Source: Alteripontixanthobacter sp.
Lineage (GTDB): Bacteria > Pseudomonadota > Alphaproteobacteria > Sphingomonadales > Sphingomonadaceae
Reading direction: 5' to 3'
Assembly: GCA_039968605.1 (NCBI GenBank)
Contig: JBDVPM010000008.1
Coordinates: 1,540,968-1,604,967 of the forward strand
DNA: 64,000 bases
In this document: positions 1-8,696 of the stretch, piece by piece
Position numbering within the stretch: position 1 is the first letter of the stretch
How the letters are laid out: each line of letters opens with the position of its first letter
Made by a program: the position numbers and the translations under genes
The notes under the pieces: model-generated
Told to the model about the DNA's origin: nothing
Database searches by the model: none
What the model saw: the letters and a program-made list of their open reading frames with translations, nothing else

Positions 1-79
1 CTTAAAGCGCCGATGGGGACGGTGAAAGCGGCAAATCGCCCGCCGCCACCGCCCCGCACGGTATGAGAACGCGGATCCT

Positions 80-1669
80 TTAAAAGGACAGCGCCTTGAC
101 CATCTTCACGCCTTCCAGCGCTTCGGCCTGTTTGACGACTTCGGTAGAGATCGACTGATCCACGCTCAGCAACACGGTCGCCTCGCGCCCCGCTTCGCGG
201 CGACCCAAATGGAACGTGCCTATATTGATACCGTTTTCGCCCAGCAGGCTACCGATCCGCCCAATAAAGCCGGGCGCGTCCTGGTTGACGATATAGAGCA
301 TGTCACCCTGCAGATCGGCCTCGATCCCGACACCGAATATCTCGACCAGCCGCGGCGCTTCGCTGCCGAACAACGTGCCCGCAACGCTGCGATCGCCTTG
401 GCTGGTGGCCACGGTGACGCGCAGCAATGTGTGGTACACGCCTTCGCCCTGGTTGCGGATTTCGCGCACTTCCATGCCGCGTTCCTTGGCCAGATATGGT
501 GCGTTGACCATGTTCACCGTGTCGGAATATTGCCGCATCAGCCCTGCCAGCACCGCGCCGGTAATCGGCTTGCCGTTCAGATCGGCAGCGGCGCCTTCGC
601 GCTCGATACTGATCTTGGTCAGCTCGCCATGCGCCAATTGCCCGATCAGGCTGCCGAGCTTTTCCGCCAGCGCCATATAGGGCTTCAGCTTGGGCGCTTC
701 CTCCGCGCTCAGGCTAGGCATGTTAAGCGCGTTGGTCACGCCGCCATTGACCAGATAATCGCTCAATTGTTCGGCCACCTGCAGCGCGACATTGACCTGC
801 GCCTCGGTCGTCGAAGCGCCCAGATGCGGGGTACAGATGAAGTTCGGCGCGCCGAATAGCGGGCTTTCCTTGGCCGGTTCCACCGCGAACACATCCAGCG
901 CCGCGCCAGCGACTTGGCCGCTTTCGAGGCAATCCTTCAGCGCCGCTTCGTCGATCAATCCGCCGCGCGCGCAATTGACGATGCGGATGCCGGGCTTGGC
1001 GTTCTCCAGCCGTTCGCGCGACAGTATATTGCGCGTCTGGTCGGTCAGCGGAGTGTGCAGCGACACGAAATCGGCGCGGCTCAGCAACGTGTCGAGGTCG
1101 ACTTTCTCGATGCCCAGCTCCACCGCACGATCTTCGCTCAGGAAGGGATCGTAGGCGATCACTTTCATTCTCAGCCCAAGCGCCCGGCTGGCGACGATCG
1201 CGCCGATATTGCCGGCCCCGATCAGACCCAGCGTCTTGCCGGTCACTTCGATCCCCATGAAATCCTTCTTGGGCCATTCGCCATTTTGCGTACGCGTATT
1301 GGCCGCCGGGATTTGCCGGGCCAGCGCCATAATCATCGCGATGGCATGTTCTGCGGTCGTGATCGAATTGCCAAACGGCGTGTTCATCACCACCACGCCC
1401 TTGGACGAGGCATAGGGGATATCGACATTGTCCACCCCGATCCCGGCGCGGCCGATGACCTTCAAATTGGTCGCCGCGTCGAGGATCTCCGGCGTTACCG
1501 TGGTGGAGGACCGGATGGCGAGACCGTGATATTCACCGATGCGGGCCTTGAGTTCTTCGGGGCTCTCGCCGGTTATCACATCGACATCGCAGCCACGCTC
1601 TTCGAAAATGCGTGCGGCATTGGGGTCCATCTTGTCGGAGATGAGGACTTTGGGTTTGGTATTGGTCAT
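80..1669 (-). CDS. serA: D-3-phosphoglycerate dehydrogenase
   Basis: This enzyme catalyses the first step of serine synthesis, the NAD-dependent oxidation of 3-phosphoglycerate to 3-phosphohydroxypyruvate, in the cytosol. The 529-residue length fits the long SerA type with three parts. The substrate and NAD-binding domains carry the Rossmann motif GAGNIG at residues 151-156, an NCARGG loop with the catalytic Arg, and the catalytic His in PHLGAST. An intervening domain follows, then a C-terminal ACT domain (NQDAPGFIGRIGSLLG) that usually senses serine. The ATG is preceded by a GGGAA-type ribosome site. It lies 130 bases downstream of serC on the same strand, so the two successive pathway enzymes are probably co-expressed, although a palindromic repeat sits between them. 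Confidence 0.97.
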   Translation of the reverse strand: MTNTKPKVLISDKMDPNAARIFEERGCDVDVITGESPEELKARIGEYHGLAIRSSTTVTPEILDAATNLKVIGRAGIGVDNVDIPYASSKGVVVMNTPFGNSITTAEHAIAMIMALARQIPAANTRTQNGEWPKKDFMGIEVTGKTLGLIGAGNIGAIVASRALGLRMKVIAYDPFLSEDRAVELGIEKVDLDTLLSRADFVSLHTPLTDQTRNILSRERLENAKPGIRIVNCARGGLIDEAALKDCLESGQVAGAALDVFAVEPAKESPLFGAPNFICTPHLGASTTEAQVNVALQVAEQLSDYLVNGGVTNALNMPSLSAEEAPKLKPYMALAEKLGSLIGQLAHGELTKISIEREGAAADLNGKPITGAVLAGLMRQYSDTVNMVNAPYLAKERGMEVREIRNQGEGVYHTLLRVTVATSQGDRSVAGTLFGSEAPRLVEIFGVGIEADLQGDMLYIVNQDAPGFIGRIGSLLGENGINIGTFHLGRREAGREATVLLSVDQSISTEVVKQAEALEGVKMVKALSF

Positions 1670-1692
1670 GATCTATTCCCGTAAAGAGAGAA

Positions 1693-1793
1693 CCGTTCGC
1701 CCTGAGAAGCGAGGATGAAATCCGAGCGTCTCGAAAGGCCTGCAGGTGCTTCGAGACGGTTCAGCCTGCGGCTTCCCCTCTCGGCACGAACGG
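1693..1793. repeat. REP-like palindromic element between serC and serA
   Basis: The serC-serA gap is largely filled by nested inverted repeats. The outer arms are CCGTTCG (1693-1699) and CGAACGG (1787-1793). The inner arms are CGTCTCGAA (1727-1735) and TTCGAGACG (1750-1758), a perfect 9-bp match around a CCTGCAGG core. The layout (CCGTTCG, CCTGAG, TCGAA, then the mirrored form) resembles the dispersed intergenic palindromes common in sphingomonad genomes. Assigning it to that group is from memory, since the window holds only one copy. It could also attenuate or stabilise the serC-serA transcript. Confidence 0.5.
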
Positions 1794-1799
1794 AAATTG

Positions 1800-2954
1800 T
1801 CAGCTGTTGCGAAGGCTTTCGTAAGCCCATTCGATCCACGGCAGCAGGCGTTTCAGATCCTCCTGCTCCACGGTTCCGCCGCACCAGATGCGCAGGCTTG
1901 GCGGAGCATCGCGGTAGCCGTTGAAATCGTAGCCGACATCGCGCTCGTCCAGCATGCTGGCGATCTTCTTGGGCACCGCGGCCTGGTCTTCGGCAGAGAG
2001 GCTTTCATACCAATCGCCCTGGAACACCATACACACACCCGTATTGGTGCGCTTGGCCGGATCGGCGACCATGTTGCGCATCCATGAGGTGGATTCGATC
2101 CAGTCGGTAACGATCTTGGCATTGGCATCGGCGCGTTCGAACATCGCCTTGCGGCCACCGATCGATTTCGCCCATTCCAGCGCCAGGATGTAATCCTCTG
2201 TCGCCAGCAGGCTGGGCGTGTTGATCGTTGCGCCTTCGAAGATCGCACGGTTCAGTTTGTCGCCCTTTTTCAGGCGGAACAGCTTGGGCAGCGGCCAGTC
2301 GGGATCGTAGCTTTCGATCCGCTCGACCGCCTTGGGGCTGAGCACCAGCATGCCGTGCTGCGCTTCGGAGCCCATGACTTTCTGCCAGCTATAGGTCGTG
2401 GCATCGAGCTTCGCCCAATCCATCTCCTGCGCGAAAATCGCGCTGGTGGCATCGTTGATCGTGATCCCTTCGCGGCCCGGCTCGAGCCAGTCCGTATCGG
2501 GAATTTTGGCGCCCGAAGTGGTCCCGTTCCAGGTAAATACGACATCGTTGCCCTGGGGAATCGATCCAAGGTCCGGTATCTCGCCATAATCGGCATCCAG
2601 CACTTGCAGATCGGGCAGCTTCAACTGCTTTACCGCGTCCTGAATCCAGACATTGCCGAAGCTTTCCCATGCCGCGACGGTGGCCGGGCGCGCGCCCAGC
2701 ATCGTCCACATCGCGCATTCCAGCGCACCGGTATCGGAGGCGGGCATGATGCCGACGAGGTAATCCTCGGGCACGCCCAGCAGCTCTTTCGACAGGTCGA
2801 CGGCATATTTCAGCCGCGCCTTGCCGGTGGCGCTGCGATGCGACCGGCCGAGAGCTTCGGTTTTCAAATTGGAAGCGGACCAGCCGGGAAATTTGGCGGT
2901 GGGTCCGGACGAAAAGAAAGGACGCTCAGGTTTGAGCGCGGGTACGTCAGTCAT
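1800..2954 (-). CDS. serC: Phosphoserine aminotransferase
   Basis: This PLP-dependent class V aminotransferase converts 3-phosphohydroxypyruvate and glutamate to phosphoserine, the second step of serine synthesis. The protein is 384 residues long and opens with the characteristic RPFFSSGPTAKFPGW segment. The PLP lysine is K192 in the SWQKVMGSEAQHG motif. The open frame extends 48 codons further upstream, but the ATG at 2954 is chosen because an AAGGAG site stands eight or nine bases before it and homology begins there. serA follows on the same strand. Upstream, a glycosyltransferase gene is transcribed divergently across a 174-base gap that must hold both promoters. Confidence 0.97.
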   Translation of the reverse strand: MTDVPALKPERPFFSSGPTAKFPGWSASNLKTEALGRSHRSATGKARLKYAVDLSKELLGVPEDYLVGIMPASDTGALECAMWTMLGARPATVAAWESFGNVWIQDAVKQLKLPDLQVLDADYGEIPDLGSIPQGNDVVFTWNGTTSGAKIPDTDWLEPGREGITINDATSAIFAQEMDWAKLDATTYSWQKVMGSEAQHGMLVLSPKAVERIESYDPDWPLPKLFRLKKGDKLNRAIFEGATINTPSLLATEDYILALEWAKSIGGRKAMFERADANAKIVTDWIESTSWMRNMVADPAKRTNTGVCMVFQGDWYESLSAEDQAAVPKKIASMLDERDVGYDFNGYRDAPPSLRIWCGGTVEQEDLKRLLPWIEWAYESLRNS

Positions 2955-3128
2955 GTATTCTCTCCTTACAGAGAGCTCGCGCGGCGTTGGGACCGCGTGG
3001 CCCGGAGCCGCGTTGGATGTTGCGGTGCAACAAGTCAAGCGTGGTTTGATTGTACCTGTGGTGAAGCGGATTGTTCCGAACAACCCGCCACTCGCCAACT
3101 GCGCCCGGTCGCTCTAAGAGCCCCCACA

Positions 3129-4277
3129 ATGCAATTGAACGACCTTCGCATCGCGCTGTTCAGCGGGAACTACAACATCACCCTGGACGGTGCGAACAAG
3201 GCACTGAACAGGTTGGTGGAATATCTCACCCGCCACGGCGCGACCGTGCGGGTCTATTCGCCCACGGTGCCGGAGCCTGCCTTCGCGCCGCAGGGCGAGT
3301 TGGTAAGCCTGCCATCCTTCCCCATCCCCGGCCGCGGCGAATACCGTGTGCCTCTGCCCATGATGGGCGAGGCCAAGGCGGATCTGGAGCGGTTCGATCC
3401 GCACATACTGCATGTCTCCAGCCCCGATCCGGCGGCTCACCGCGCGGTGGCCTGGGCGCGCGAGCAGGGCAAGCCGATCCTTGCCAGCGTGCACACCCGC
3501 TTCGAAACCTATCCGCGCTATTACAAGCTCGGTTTTCTGGAGCCGCCGCTGATGGCGATATTGCAGCGATTTTACGGGCGCTGCGATGCTCTGGTGGCCC
3601 CCTCGCCCTCGATGATCGATGAATTGCGCGAACAGGGCATGCATGAGGATATTTCGCTGTGGACCCGGGGCGTGGATCGCAGCGTGTTCGACCCGTCGCG
3701 GCGGGATTTGGAATGGCGGCGGGGCCTGGGGCTGGCCGATGACGATGTGGCGATCGCCTTCCTTGGCCGGCTGGTCATGGAAAAAGGGCTCGACATCTTT
3801 GCCGAGACCATGGCGCAGCTGCAGAAACGCGGCGTGGCGCACAAGGTGCTGGTGATCGGCGACGGTCCGGCGCGAAAATGGTTCGAGGATCAATTGCCGC
3901 AGGGCATCTTCGCCGGCTTCCAGACAGGGCCGGATCTGGGCCGCGCGCTGGCGAGCGCCGATATCTTCTTCAACCCCTCCACCACCGAAACATTCGGCAA
4001 TGTCACCCTAGAAGCGATGGCGAGCGGGCTACCGGTGGTGGCGGCAGGCGCGACCGGGTCTTCCAGCCTGGTGGCCGATGGCGAGACCGGGCGGCTGGTG
4101 CCTCCCGGCTCGGCCTTTGCCTATGCCGATGCGCTGACCCCCTACCTCACCGATGAGGCTGTGCGCCGCGCCCACGGCGAAGCAGGCGAGCGGCGCGCGC
4201 GCGACTATGACTGGGATGCGATCAACGGCGCGGTGGCAGAGACCTATCTGCGGCTGGTAACCGCCCGGGGCCGGTAA
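3129..4277 (+). CDS. Glycosyltransferase family 4 (GT-B, mannosyltransferase-like)
   Basis: This is a retaining GT-B glycosyltransferase of 382 residues. The N-terminal half contains SGNYNITLDGANKALNRL and the conserved HTRFETYPRYY segment. The C-terminal half begins a sugar-nucleotide domain (FLGRLVMEKGLD), and the EX7E motif E287/E295 lies in PSTTETFGNVTLEAM. The pattern is that of GDP-mannose-dependent alpha-mannosyltransferases acting on glycolipids or phosphatidylinositol. Donor and acceptor cannot be read from sequence. There is no signal peptide, so it acts at the cytoplasmic membrane face or in the cytosol. It is divergent from serC and ends four bases from a convergent membrane-protein gene. 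The ATG at 3129 is chosen over a much longer frame that runs back through serC. Confidence 0.85.
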   Translation: MQLNDLRIALFSGNYNITLDGANKALNRLVEYLTRHGATVRVYSPTVPEPAFAPQGELVSLPSFPIPGRGEYRVPLPMMGEAKADLERFDPHILHVSSPDPAAHRAVAWAREQGKPILASVHTRFETYPRYYKLGFLEPPLMAILQRFYGRCDALVAPSPSMIDELREQGMHEDISLWTRGVDRSVFDPSRRDLEWRRGLGLADDDVAIAFLGRLVMEKGLDIFAETMAQLQKRGVAHKVLVIGDGPARKWFEDQLPQGIFAGFQTGPDLGRALASADIFFNPSTTETFGNVTLEAMASGLPVVAAGATGSSSLVADGETGRLVPPGSAFAYADALTPYLTDEAVRRAHGEAGERRARDYDWDAINGAVAETYLRLVTARGR

Positions 4278-4281
4278 GGCT

Positions 4282-4719
4282 TCAGCGCAGCACGCCGCGC
4301 GCGGTCATGCGCCGGGCATAGAAAAACAGCGCCAGCGTGATCACCCAGATGGCGACGGCAAACAATGTATGCCCCGTGGATTGCAGCGATTCCGGCACCA
4401 CTGCCACAAGCCGCTCGTAAATGGTCGTCCCCAGCAGCCCGGCGATCGAGACCCCGTAAAGCCATACCGCCCAGCTTTTGCGTAGCAGCAGCGCGATGGA
4501 GCCGAAGAAACTACCCCACACGCCCAGCGCCCAGACCGCCACGGCCCAGGCCGGAAATCCATAGAAATAGGCATGTGTTTCGGGCGGCATACCGAACGCA
4601 TCGAGCTGCCCGGTCTCGGTCGCGATATAGCTGGCAACGCCGCCGGCATTCCATAGCAATGACAATACGCCGATCACCCACAGATGCCACGGCGCGGCTT
4701 TTTGTCCGATTACGTTCAT
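4282..4719 (-). CDS. Small four-helix membrane protein, function unknown
   Basis: The protein has 145 residues and four predicted membrane segments: LWVIGVLSLLWNAGGV, WAVAVWALGVWGSFFGSI, AVWLYGVSIAGLLGTTI and HTLFAVAIWVITLALFFYA. The loop between the first two contains an MPPETHAYFYGFPAW stretch. Similar proteins are common in sphingomonads and are often labelled only as membrane or sugar-transporter-like proteins. No catalytic motif is visible, so no function is assigned. It converges on the glycosyltransferase gene and is divergent from rarA, so it appears to be a single-gene unit. Confidence 0.75.
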   Translation of the reverse strand: MNVIGQKAAPWHLWVIGVLSLLWNAGGVASYIATETGQLDAFGMPPETHAYFYGFPAWAVAVWALGVWGSFFGSIALLLRKSWAVWLYGVSIAGLLGTTIYERLVAVVPESLQSTGHTLFAVAIWVITLALFFYARRMTARGVLR

Positions 4720-4808
4720 TTGTCCCCACTCCCATAAAGACCCGGCGTGCAGAATAGCGCATTGCGCAACAATGGCAAAATCGTCCTGCGCTCCCTAAGT
4801 TGGTGCGC

Positions 4809-6137
4809 ATGGCCGACCTTTTCGCCGATCAACATCCACCTGGGACGATGCGCGAGCCCTTGCGCGAGGATGCTCCGCTGGCGGACCGGCTGCGTCCCGA
4901 GACGCTGGATGCGGTGATCGGGCAGGATCACCTCACCGGGCCGGAAGGGGCAATCGGGCGGATGGTGGCGGCAGGACGGTTATCATCGATGGTGCTGTGG
5001 GGGCCGCCTGGCACCGGCAAGACGACCATCGCCCGGTTGCTCGCCGATGCGGTCGGTATGCGATATGTCGCCATCAGCGCAGTGTTCTCCGGTGTCGCCG
5101 ATCTGAAGAAGGCATTTGCCGAGGCCGACAGGGCTGCACAGGCCGGCCCCGGCAATAAAGGGCGCACGTTGCTGTTCGTGGATGAGATCCACCGCTTCAA
5201 CCGCGCGCAGCAAGACGGTTTCCTGCCCTTCGTGGAGCGCGGCACGGTGACGTTGGTCGGCGCGACGACCGAAAACCCGTCCTTCGAACTCAACGCCGCG
5301 CTGCTCAGCCGCGCGCAGGTATTGATCCTCCACCGGCTGGATACGGAGGCGTTGGGGCAATTGCTGGACCGGGCGGAGGAGCTCGAAGGTCCGCTGCCGC
5401 TCACCGCAGAAGCACGCGCGGCGCTGGTCGCCTCTGCCGATGGCGATGGGCGTTTCCTGCTGAACCAGGCCGAGACGCTGTATAATGCGGGGATCGAAGA
5501 CACGCTCGATCCGGCGGCGCTGGGCCAGTTCCTGCAGCGCCGGGTGGCGGTGTATGACAAGGACCGCGACGGACATTACAATCTGATTTCCGCGCTCCAC
5601 AAATCGGTGCGCGGCTCCGATCCGCAGGCGGCGCTTTACTATCTGGCGCGTATGCTGGTCGCGGGGGAGGAACCGCTTTACCTGCTGCGCCGGATGGTTC
5701 GCATGGCGGTGGAGGATATCGGGCTGGCCGATCCGCAGGCGCTCCACCAGTGCCTGGCCGCCAAGGATGCGTATGAATTCCTTGGCTCGCCCGAGGGGGA
5801 ACTCGCCATTGCGCAGGCGCTGCTTTACCTCGCCACCGCACCCAAATCGAATGCCGTCTATGCCGCGCAAAAGGCCGCCTGGCGCAGCGCGAAGGACACC
5901 GGCAGCCTGATGCCGCCCGAAAATATCCTCAACGCCCCGACGAAACTGATGAAGGATATCGGTTACGGAAAGGGATACGCCTATGATCCCGATGCAAAAG
6001 ACGGCTTTTCCGGCGCGGATTACTGGCCGGAGGAGATGGAGGCGCAACGCTTTTACGCGCCGGTAGAACGCGGTTTCGAGCGCCAGATCCGCGAACGTAT
6101 CGATTATTGGGACCGTCTGCGGCGCGAGCGCGGGTGA
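4809..6137 (+). CDS. rarA: Replication-associated recombination protein A (AAA+ ATPase)
   Basis: RarA/MgsA is a clamp-loader-like AAA+ ATPase that acts at stalled replication forks and DNA ends. The 442-residue protein has Walker A GPPGTGKT (65-72), Walker B LLFVDEIHRF with D125/E126, the sensor segment GATTENPSFELNAALLSR, and the C-terminal MgsA tetramerisation region (GYGKGYAYDPD). A TTG lies three codons upstream, but ATG 4809 begins with the family's usual MADLF. The gene ends in a GTGA overlap with the next one, so the two are translationally coupled. Confidence 0.96.
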   Translation: MADLFADQHPPGTMREPLREDAPLADRLRPETLDAVIGQDHLTGPEGAIGRMVAAGRLSSMVLWGPPGTGKTTIARLLADAVGMRYVAISAVFSGVADLKKAFAEADRAAQAGPGNKGRTLLFVDEIHRFNRAQQDGFLPFVERGTVTLVGATTENPSFELNAALLSRAQVLILHRLDTEALGQLLDRAEELEGPLPLTAEARAALVASADGDGRFLLNQAETLYNAGIEDTLDPAALGQFLQRRVAVYDKDRDGHYNLISALHKSVRGSDPQAALYYLARMLVAGEEPLYLLRRMVRMAVEDIGLADPQALHQCLAAKDAYEFLGSPEGELAIAQALLYLATAPKSNAVYAAQKAAWRSAKDTGSLMPPENILNAPTKLMKDIGYGKGYAYDPDAKDGFSGADYWPEEMEAQRFYAPVERGFERQIRERIDYWDRLRRERG

Positions 6138-7015
6138 GCCGGTTCAAGCATTTCCTGGCGATCGACTGGTCGGGCGCGGCAGGCGCGCGTCAAAGCGGGA
6201 TCGCGCTTGCGCTGGCCGATGCTGCTGGCGGACCGCCGGTGCTGGTGAAGGGGGTGCGGGGATGGTCGCGGGCAGAAGTGCTGGATTTGCTGGCGCATCA
6301 CCTTCCGCGCGATACGCTGGTCGGGCTGGATCTGGGTATCGCACTGCCTTTCGCCGATTGCGGCGCGTATTTTCCCGGCTGGAGCGAGTCCCCCGGCGAT
6401 GCCCGGGCGCTGTGGTCGATGGTGGATGATCTGTGCGAGCGCGATCCGTATCTCGCCGCCACCAGCTTCGTCGATCACCCGGACATCGCCCCGTATTTTC
6501 GCCGCCATGGCGGGCGCGAAGGCGCGCGGTTTCGCTGCGACGATGCGCTGCATGGGCGCGGACGATTTCGTGTTACCGAGCTCGTCCAGGCGCGCATGGG
6601 GTGCAAGCCCTACAGCAATTTCAACCTCGTCGGGGCGGCGCAGGTCGGCAAATCCAGTCTGACGGGTATGCGCGTGCTGCACCGGCTGGCCGGAACGCTC
6701 CCCGTTTGGCCGATCGACCCGTTGCCCGCCAGCGGTTCGGCCGTGGTGGAGATCTACACCGCGATGGCCGCGATGGCCGCCGGGCGCAGCGCCTCGCGCT
6801 CCAAGATCACCGATTACGCCGCGCTGGGCGAGGCGCTGGCAGCGCTCGGATCGTCGCTCGTCCACGGCCAGGGTTCGCTGGACGATCACAGCGCCGATGC
6901 GCTGATCACCGCTGCCTGGCTGCGCATGGCTGCGCATCGGCCTGCCCTGTGGAACCCGCCAGATCTCACGCCGCATATAGCGCGGACGGAGGGCTGGACC
7001 TACGGCGCGGTTTGA
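6134..7015 (+). CDS. RNase H-fold protein, DUF429-like, coupled to rarA
   Basis: This 293-residue protein is not characterised. Three acidic motifs are spaced as in RNase H-fold proteins of the DUF429 type: FLAIDWSG at the N-terminus, LVGLDLGIALPF near residue 65, and DDHSADALITAAWL near the C-terminus. These suggest a predicted nuclease-like or hydrolase fold, but activity is not shown. The start is GTG 6134, which overlaps the rarA stop as GTGA; the longer frame from 6107 would run deep into rarA. The coupling suggests a role near RarA, which is inference from position only. Its stop codon overlaps the -35 box of the tRNA-Thr promoter. Confidence 0.75.
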   Translation: MSRFKHFLAIDWSGAAGARQSGIALALADAAGGPPVLVKGVRGWSRAEVLDLLAHHLPRDTLVGLDLGIALPFADCGAYFPGWSESPGDARALWSMVDDLCERDPYLAATSFVDHPDIAPYFRRHGGREGARFRCDDALHGRGRFRVTELVQARMGCKPYSNFNLVGAAQVGKSSLTGMRVLHRLAGTLPVWPIDPLPASGSAVVEIYTAMAAMAAGRSASRSKITDYAALGEALAALGSSLVHGQGSLDDHSADALITAAWLRMAAHRPALWNPPDLTPHIARTEGWTYGAV

Positions 7016-7040
7016 CAAGTTGCGGCTTTGCGCTAGTGGG
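7012..7040 (+). promoter_or_regulatory. Putative sigma-70 promoter of tRNA-Thr
   Basis: A perfect TTGACA (7012-7017) is followed after 16 bases by TAGTGG (7034-7039) in the context CGCTAGTGGG. This resembles alphaproteobacterial housekeeping promoters of stable RNA genes. Predicted transcription would begin about 40 bases before the tRNA. The -35 box overlaps the TGA of the preceding gene. The -10 box is weak by the E. coli consensus, so confidence is moderate. Confidence 0.45.
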
Positions 7041-7084
7041 CCAGCAACGCCGCCAAGCAGCAACGCGACGCGGCGGCCGATTAT

Positions 7085-7160
<76 letters not shown>

Positions 7161-7229
7161 CACCTTCTGACCGCCCCCGGCCCATGCGAAACGCGCGCAT
7201 CGCCGGGCTGCGTGTGCTAGGCGAGCTGT

Positions 7230-8684
7230 ATGACTACCAAACTTACCGATATTCCCGGCATTCTCGACGAGCTGGAGCAACGCTACGCCAGCAGCGCGGA
7301 CAATCTTCGCGAGGCGCTGACCGCCTTCGTAACCAAGGGCACCCGCCCCTCCCCCGGAGCGCGGGAGGAAGGCTGTTTCGCCTATCCCGAATTGCGGCTG
7401 GAATATCGCGGGCAGGACGATGCCGAAGTGCCCGCGCGCGCCTTTGCCCGGCTCAACCGCCCCGGCTCCTATGCCAGTTCCATTGCCAGCCCGGCGCTGT
7501 TCCGTTCCTATCTCACCGAACAGCTGGAACATCTGGTCCGCGATTTCCCCGTCACGATCAGCGTGGGCACGTCCAGCGACGAGATCCCCTATCCCTATCT
7601 GATCGGCGAGACGGGGCTCGATCTGGGCGAAGTCAGCCCGGCAGAACTGTCGCGCTGGTTCCCTACTACCGAGCTGGTTTCCATCGGTGACGAACTGGCC
7701 GACGGTACCTTCGAAGCCGATCCCGACGCGCCGATCCCGCTATCGCTGTTCGATGCGCTGCGGACCGATTTCAGTCTCGCACGGCTACGCCATTATACCG
7801 GCACCCCGGCAGGCCATTTCCAGCGCTATGTCCTGTTCACCAACTACGTCCGCTATGTCGATGAATTCGTTGCCTATGCAGTGGACGAATTGCGGCGCGA
7901 GGACAGCCGGTTCGACAGCTTCTCGACCCCCGGCGCGATGTTCGAACGCGGCGATCTGGACGGGGCGGTCGAATCGATTGCAGCGGGCGCGTGGCGGCGG
8001 CACCAGATGCCCGCCTATCATTTGACCACGCCCGAGGGAGACGGGATCAGCCTGGTCAATATCGGCGTCGGGCCATCCAACGCCAAGACGATCTGCGACC
8101 ATATCGCCGTATTGCGGCCCGAAGCGTGGCTGATGATTGGCCATTGCGGCGGGCTGCGTCCCAGCCAGACCATCGGCGATTACGTGCTCGCCCATGCCTA
8201 TTTGCGCGACGACAATGTGCTCGACCCGGTATTGCCGCCGGAAATACCTATACCCGCCATTGCCGAGGTCCAGACCGCCATGTTCGGCGCCGCACTCGAC
8301 ATTACCGGGGAGAGCGAGGACCAGCTGAAAAAGCGGCTGCGCACCGGCACCGTGGTGACCACCGACGACCGCAACTGGGAACTGCTGTTTTCCTATTCCG
8401 CGCGCCGGTTCAACCAGAGCCGAGCCGTGGCGGTCGATATGGAGAGCGCGACAGTGGCGGCCCAGGGGTACCGCTTCCGCGTACCCTACGGCACGCTGCT
8501 ATGCGTCAGCGACAAACCGCTGCACGGCGAAATCAAGTTGCCCGGCCCGGCCAGCAGCTTCTACCAGCGCAGCATCGGCCAGCATCTGCGCATCGGTATC
8601 GAGACGCTCGCCCGCCTGCGCGAAGAGGGCGATTCGCTCCATTCGCGCAAGCTGCGCAGCTTCGACGAACCGCCTCTACGCTAA
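7230..8684 (+). CDS. amn: AMP nucleosidase
   Basis: AMP nucleosidase hydrolyses AMP to adenine and ribose 5-phosphate and helps set the adenylate pool. The protein has 484 residues, the usual length. An N-terminal regulatory domain covers roughly residues 1-180. The C-terminal domain has the nucleoside-phosphorylase fold, with NIGVGPSNAKTICDHI, the substrate loop MIGHCGGLRPSQ, and AVDMESATVAAQG, which contains the conserved Met-Glu used for ribose contact. The gene follows tRNA-Thr and converges on a phosphatase gene. The two stop codons lie in one short palindrome (8681-8700). Confidence 0.95.
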   Translation: MTTKLTDIPGILDELEQRYASSADNLREALTAFVTKGTRPSPGAREEGCFAYPELRLEYRGQDDAEVPARAFARLNRPGSYASSIASPALFRSYLTEQLEHLVRDFPVTISVGTSSDEIPYPYLIGETGLDLGEVSPAELSRWFPTTELVSIGDELADGTFEADPDAPIPLSLFDALRTDFSLARLRHYTGTPAGHFQRYVLFTNYVRYVDEFVAYAVDELRREDSRFDSFSTPGAMFERGDLDGAVESIAAGAWRRHQMPAYHLTTPEGDGISLVNIGVGPSNAKTICDHIAVLRPEAWLMIGHCGGLRPSQTIGDYVLAHAYLRDDNVLDPVLPPEIPIPAIAEVQTAMFGAALDITGESEDQLKKRLRTGTVVTTDDRNWELLFSYSARRFNQSRAVAVDMESATVAAQGYRFRVPYGTLLCVSDKPLHGEIKLPGPASSFYQRSIGQHLRIGIETLARLREEGDSLHSRKLRSFDEPPLR

Positions 8685-8696
8685 GAGGAATAGCTC

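Noticed and set aside
1-79. End of another gene at the left edge
   Set aside because: The 79 bases hold no convincing start, stop or motif in either direction.
2355-3128. N-terminal extension of the glycosyltransferase through serC
   Set aside because: The extension overlaps serC completely, and homology begins exactly at ATG 3129.
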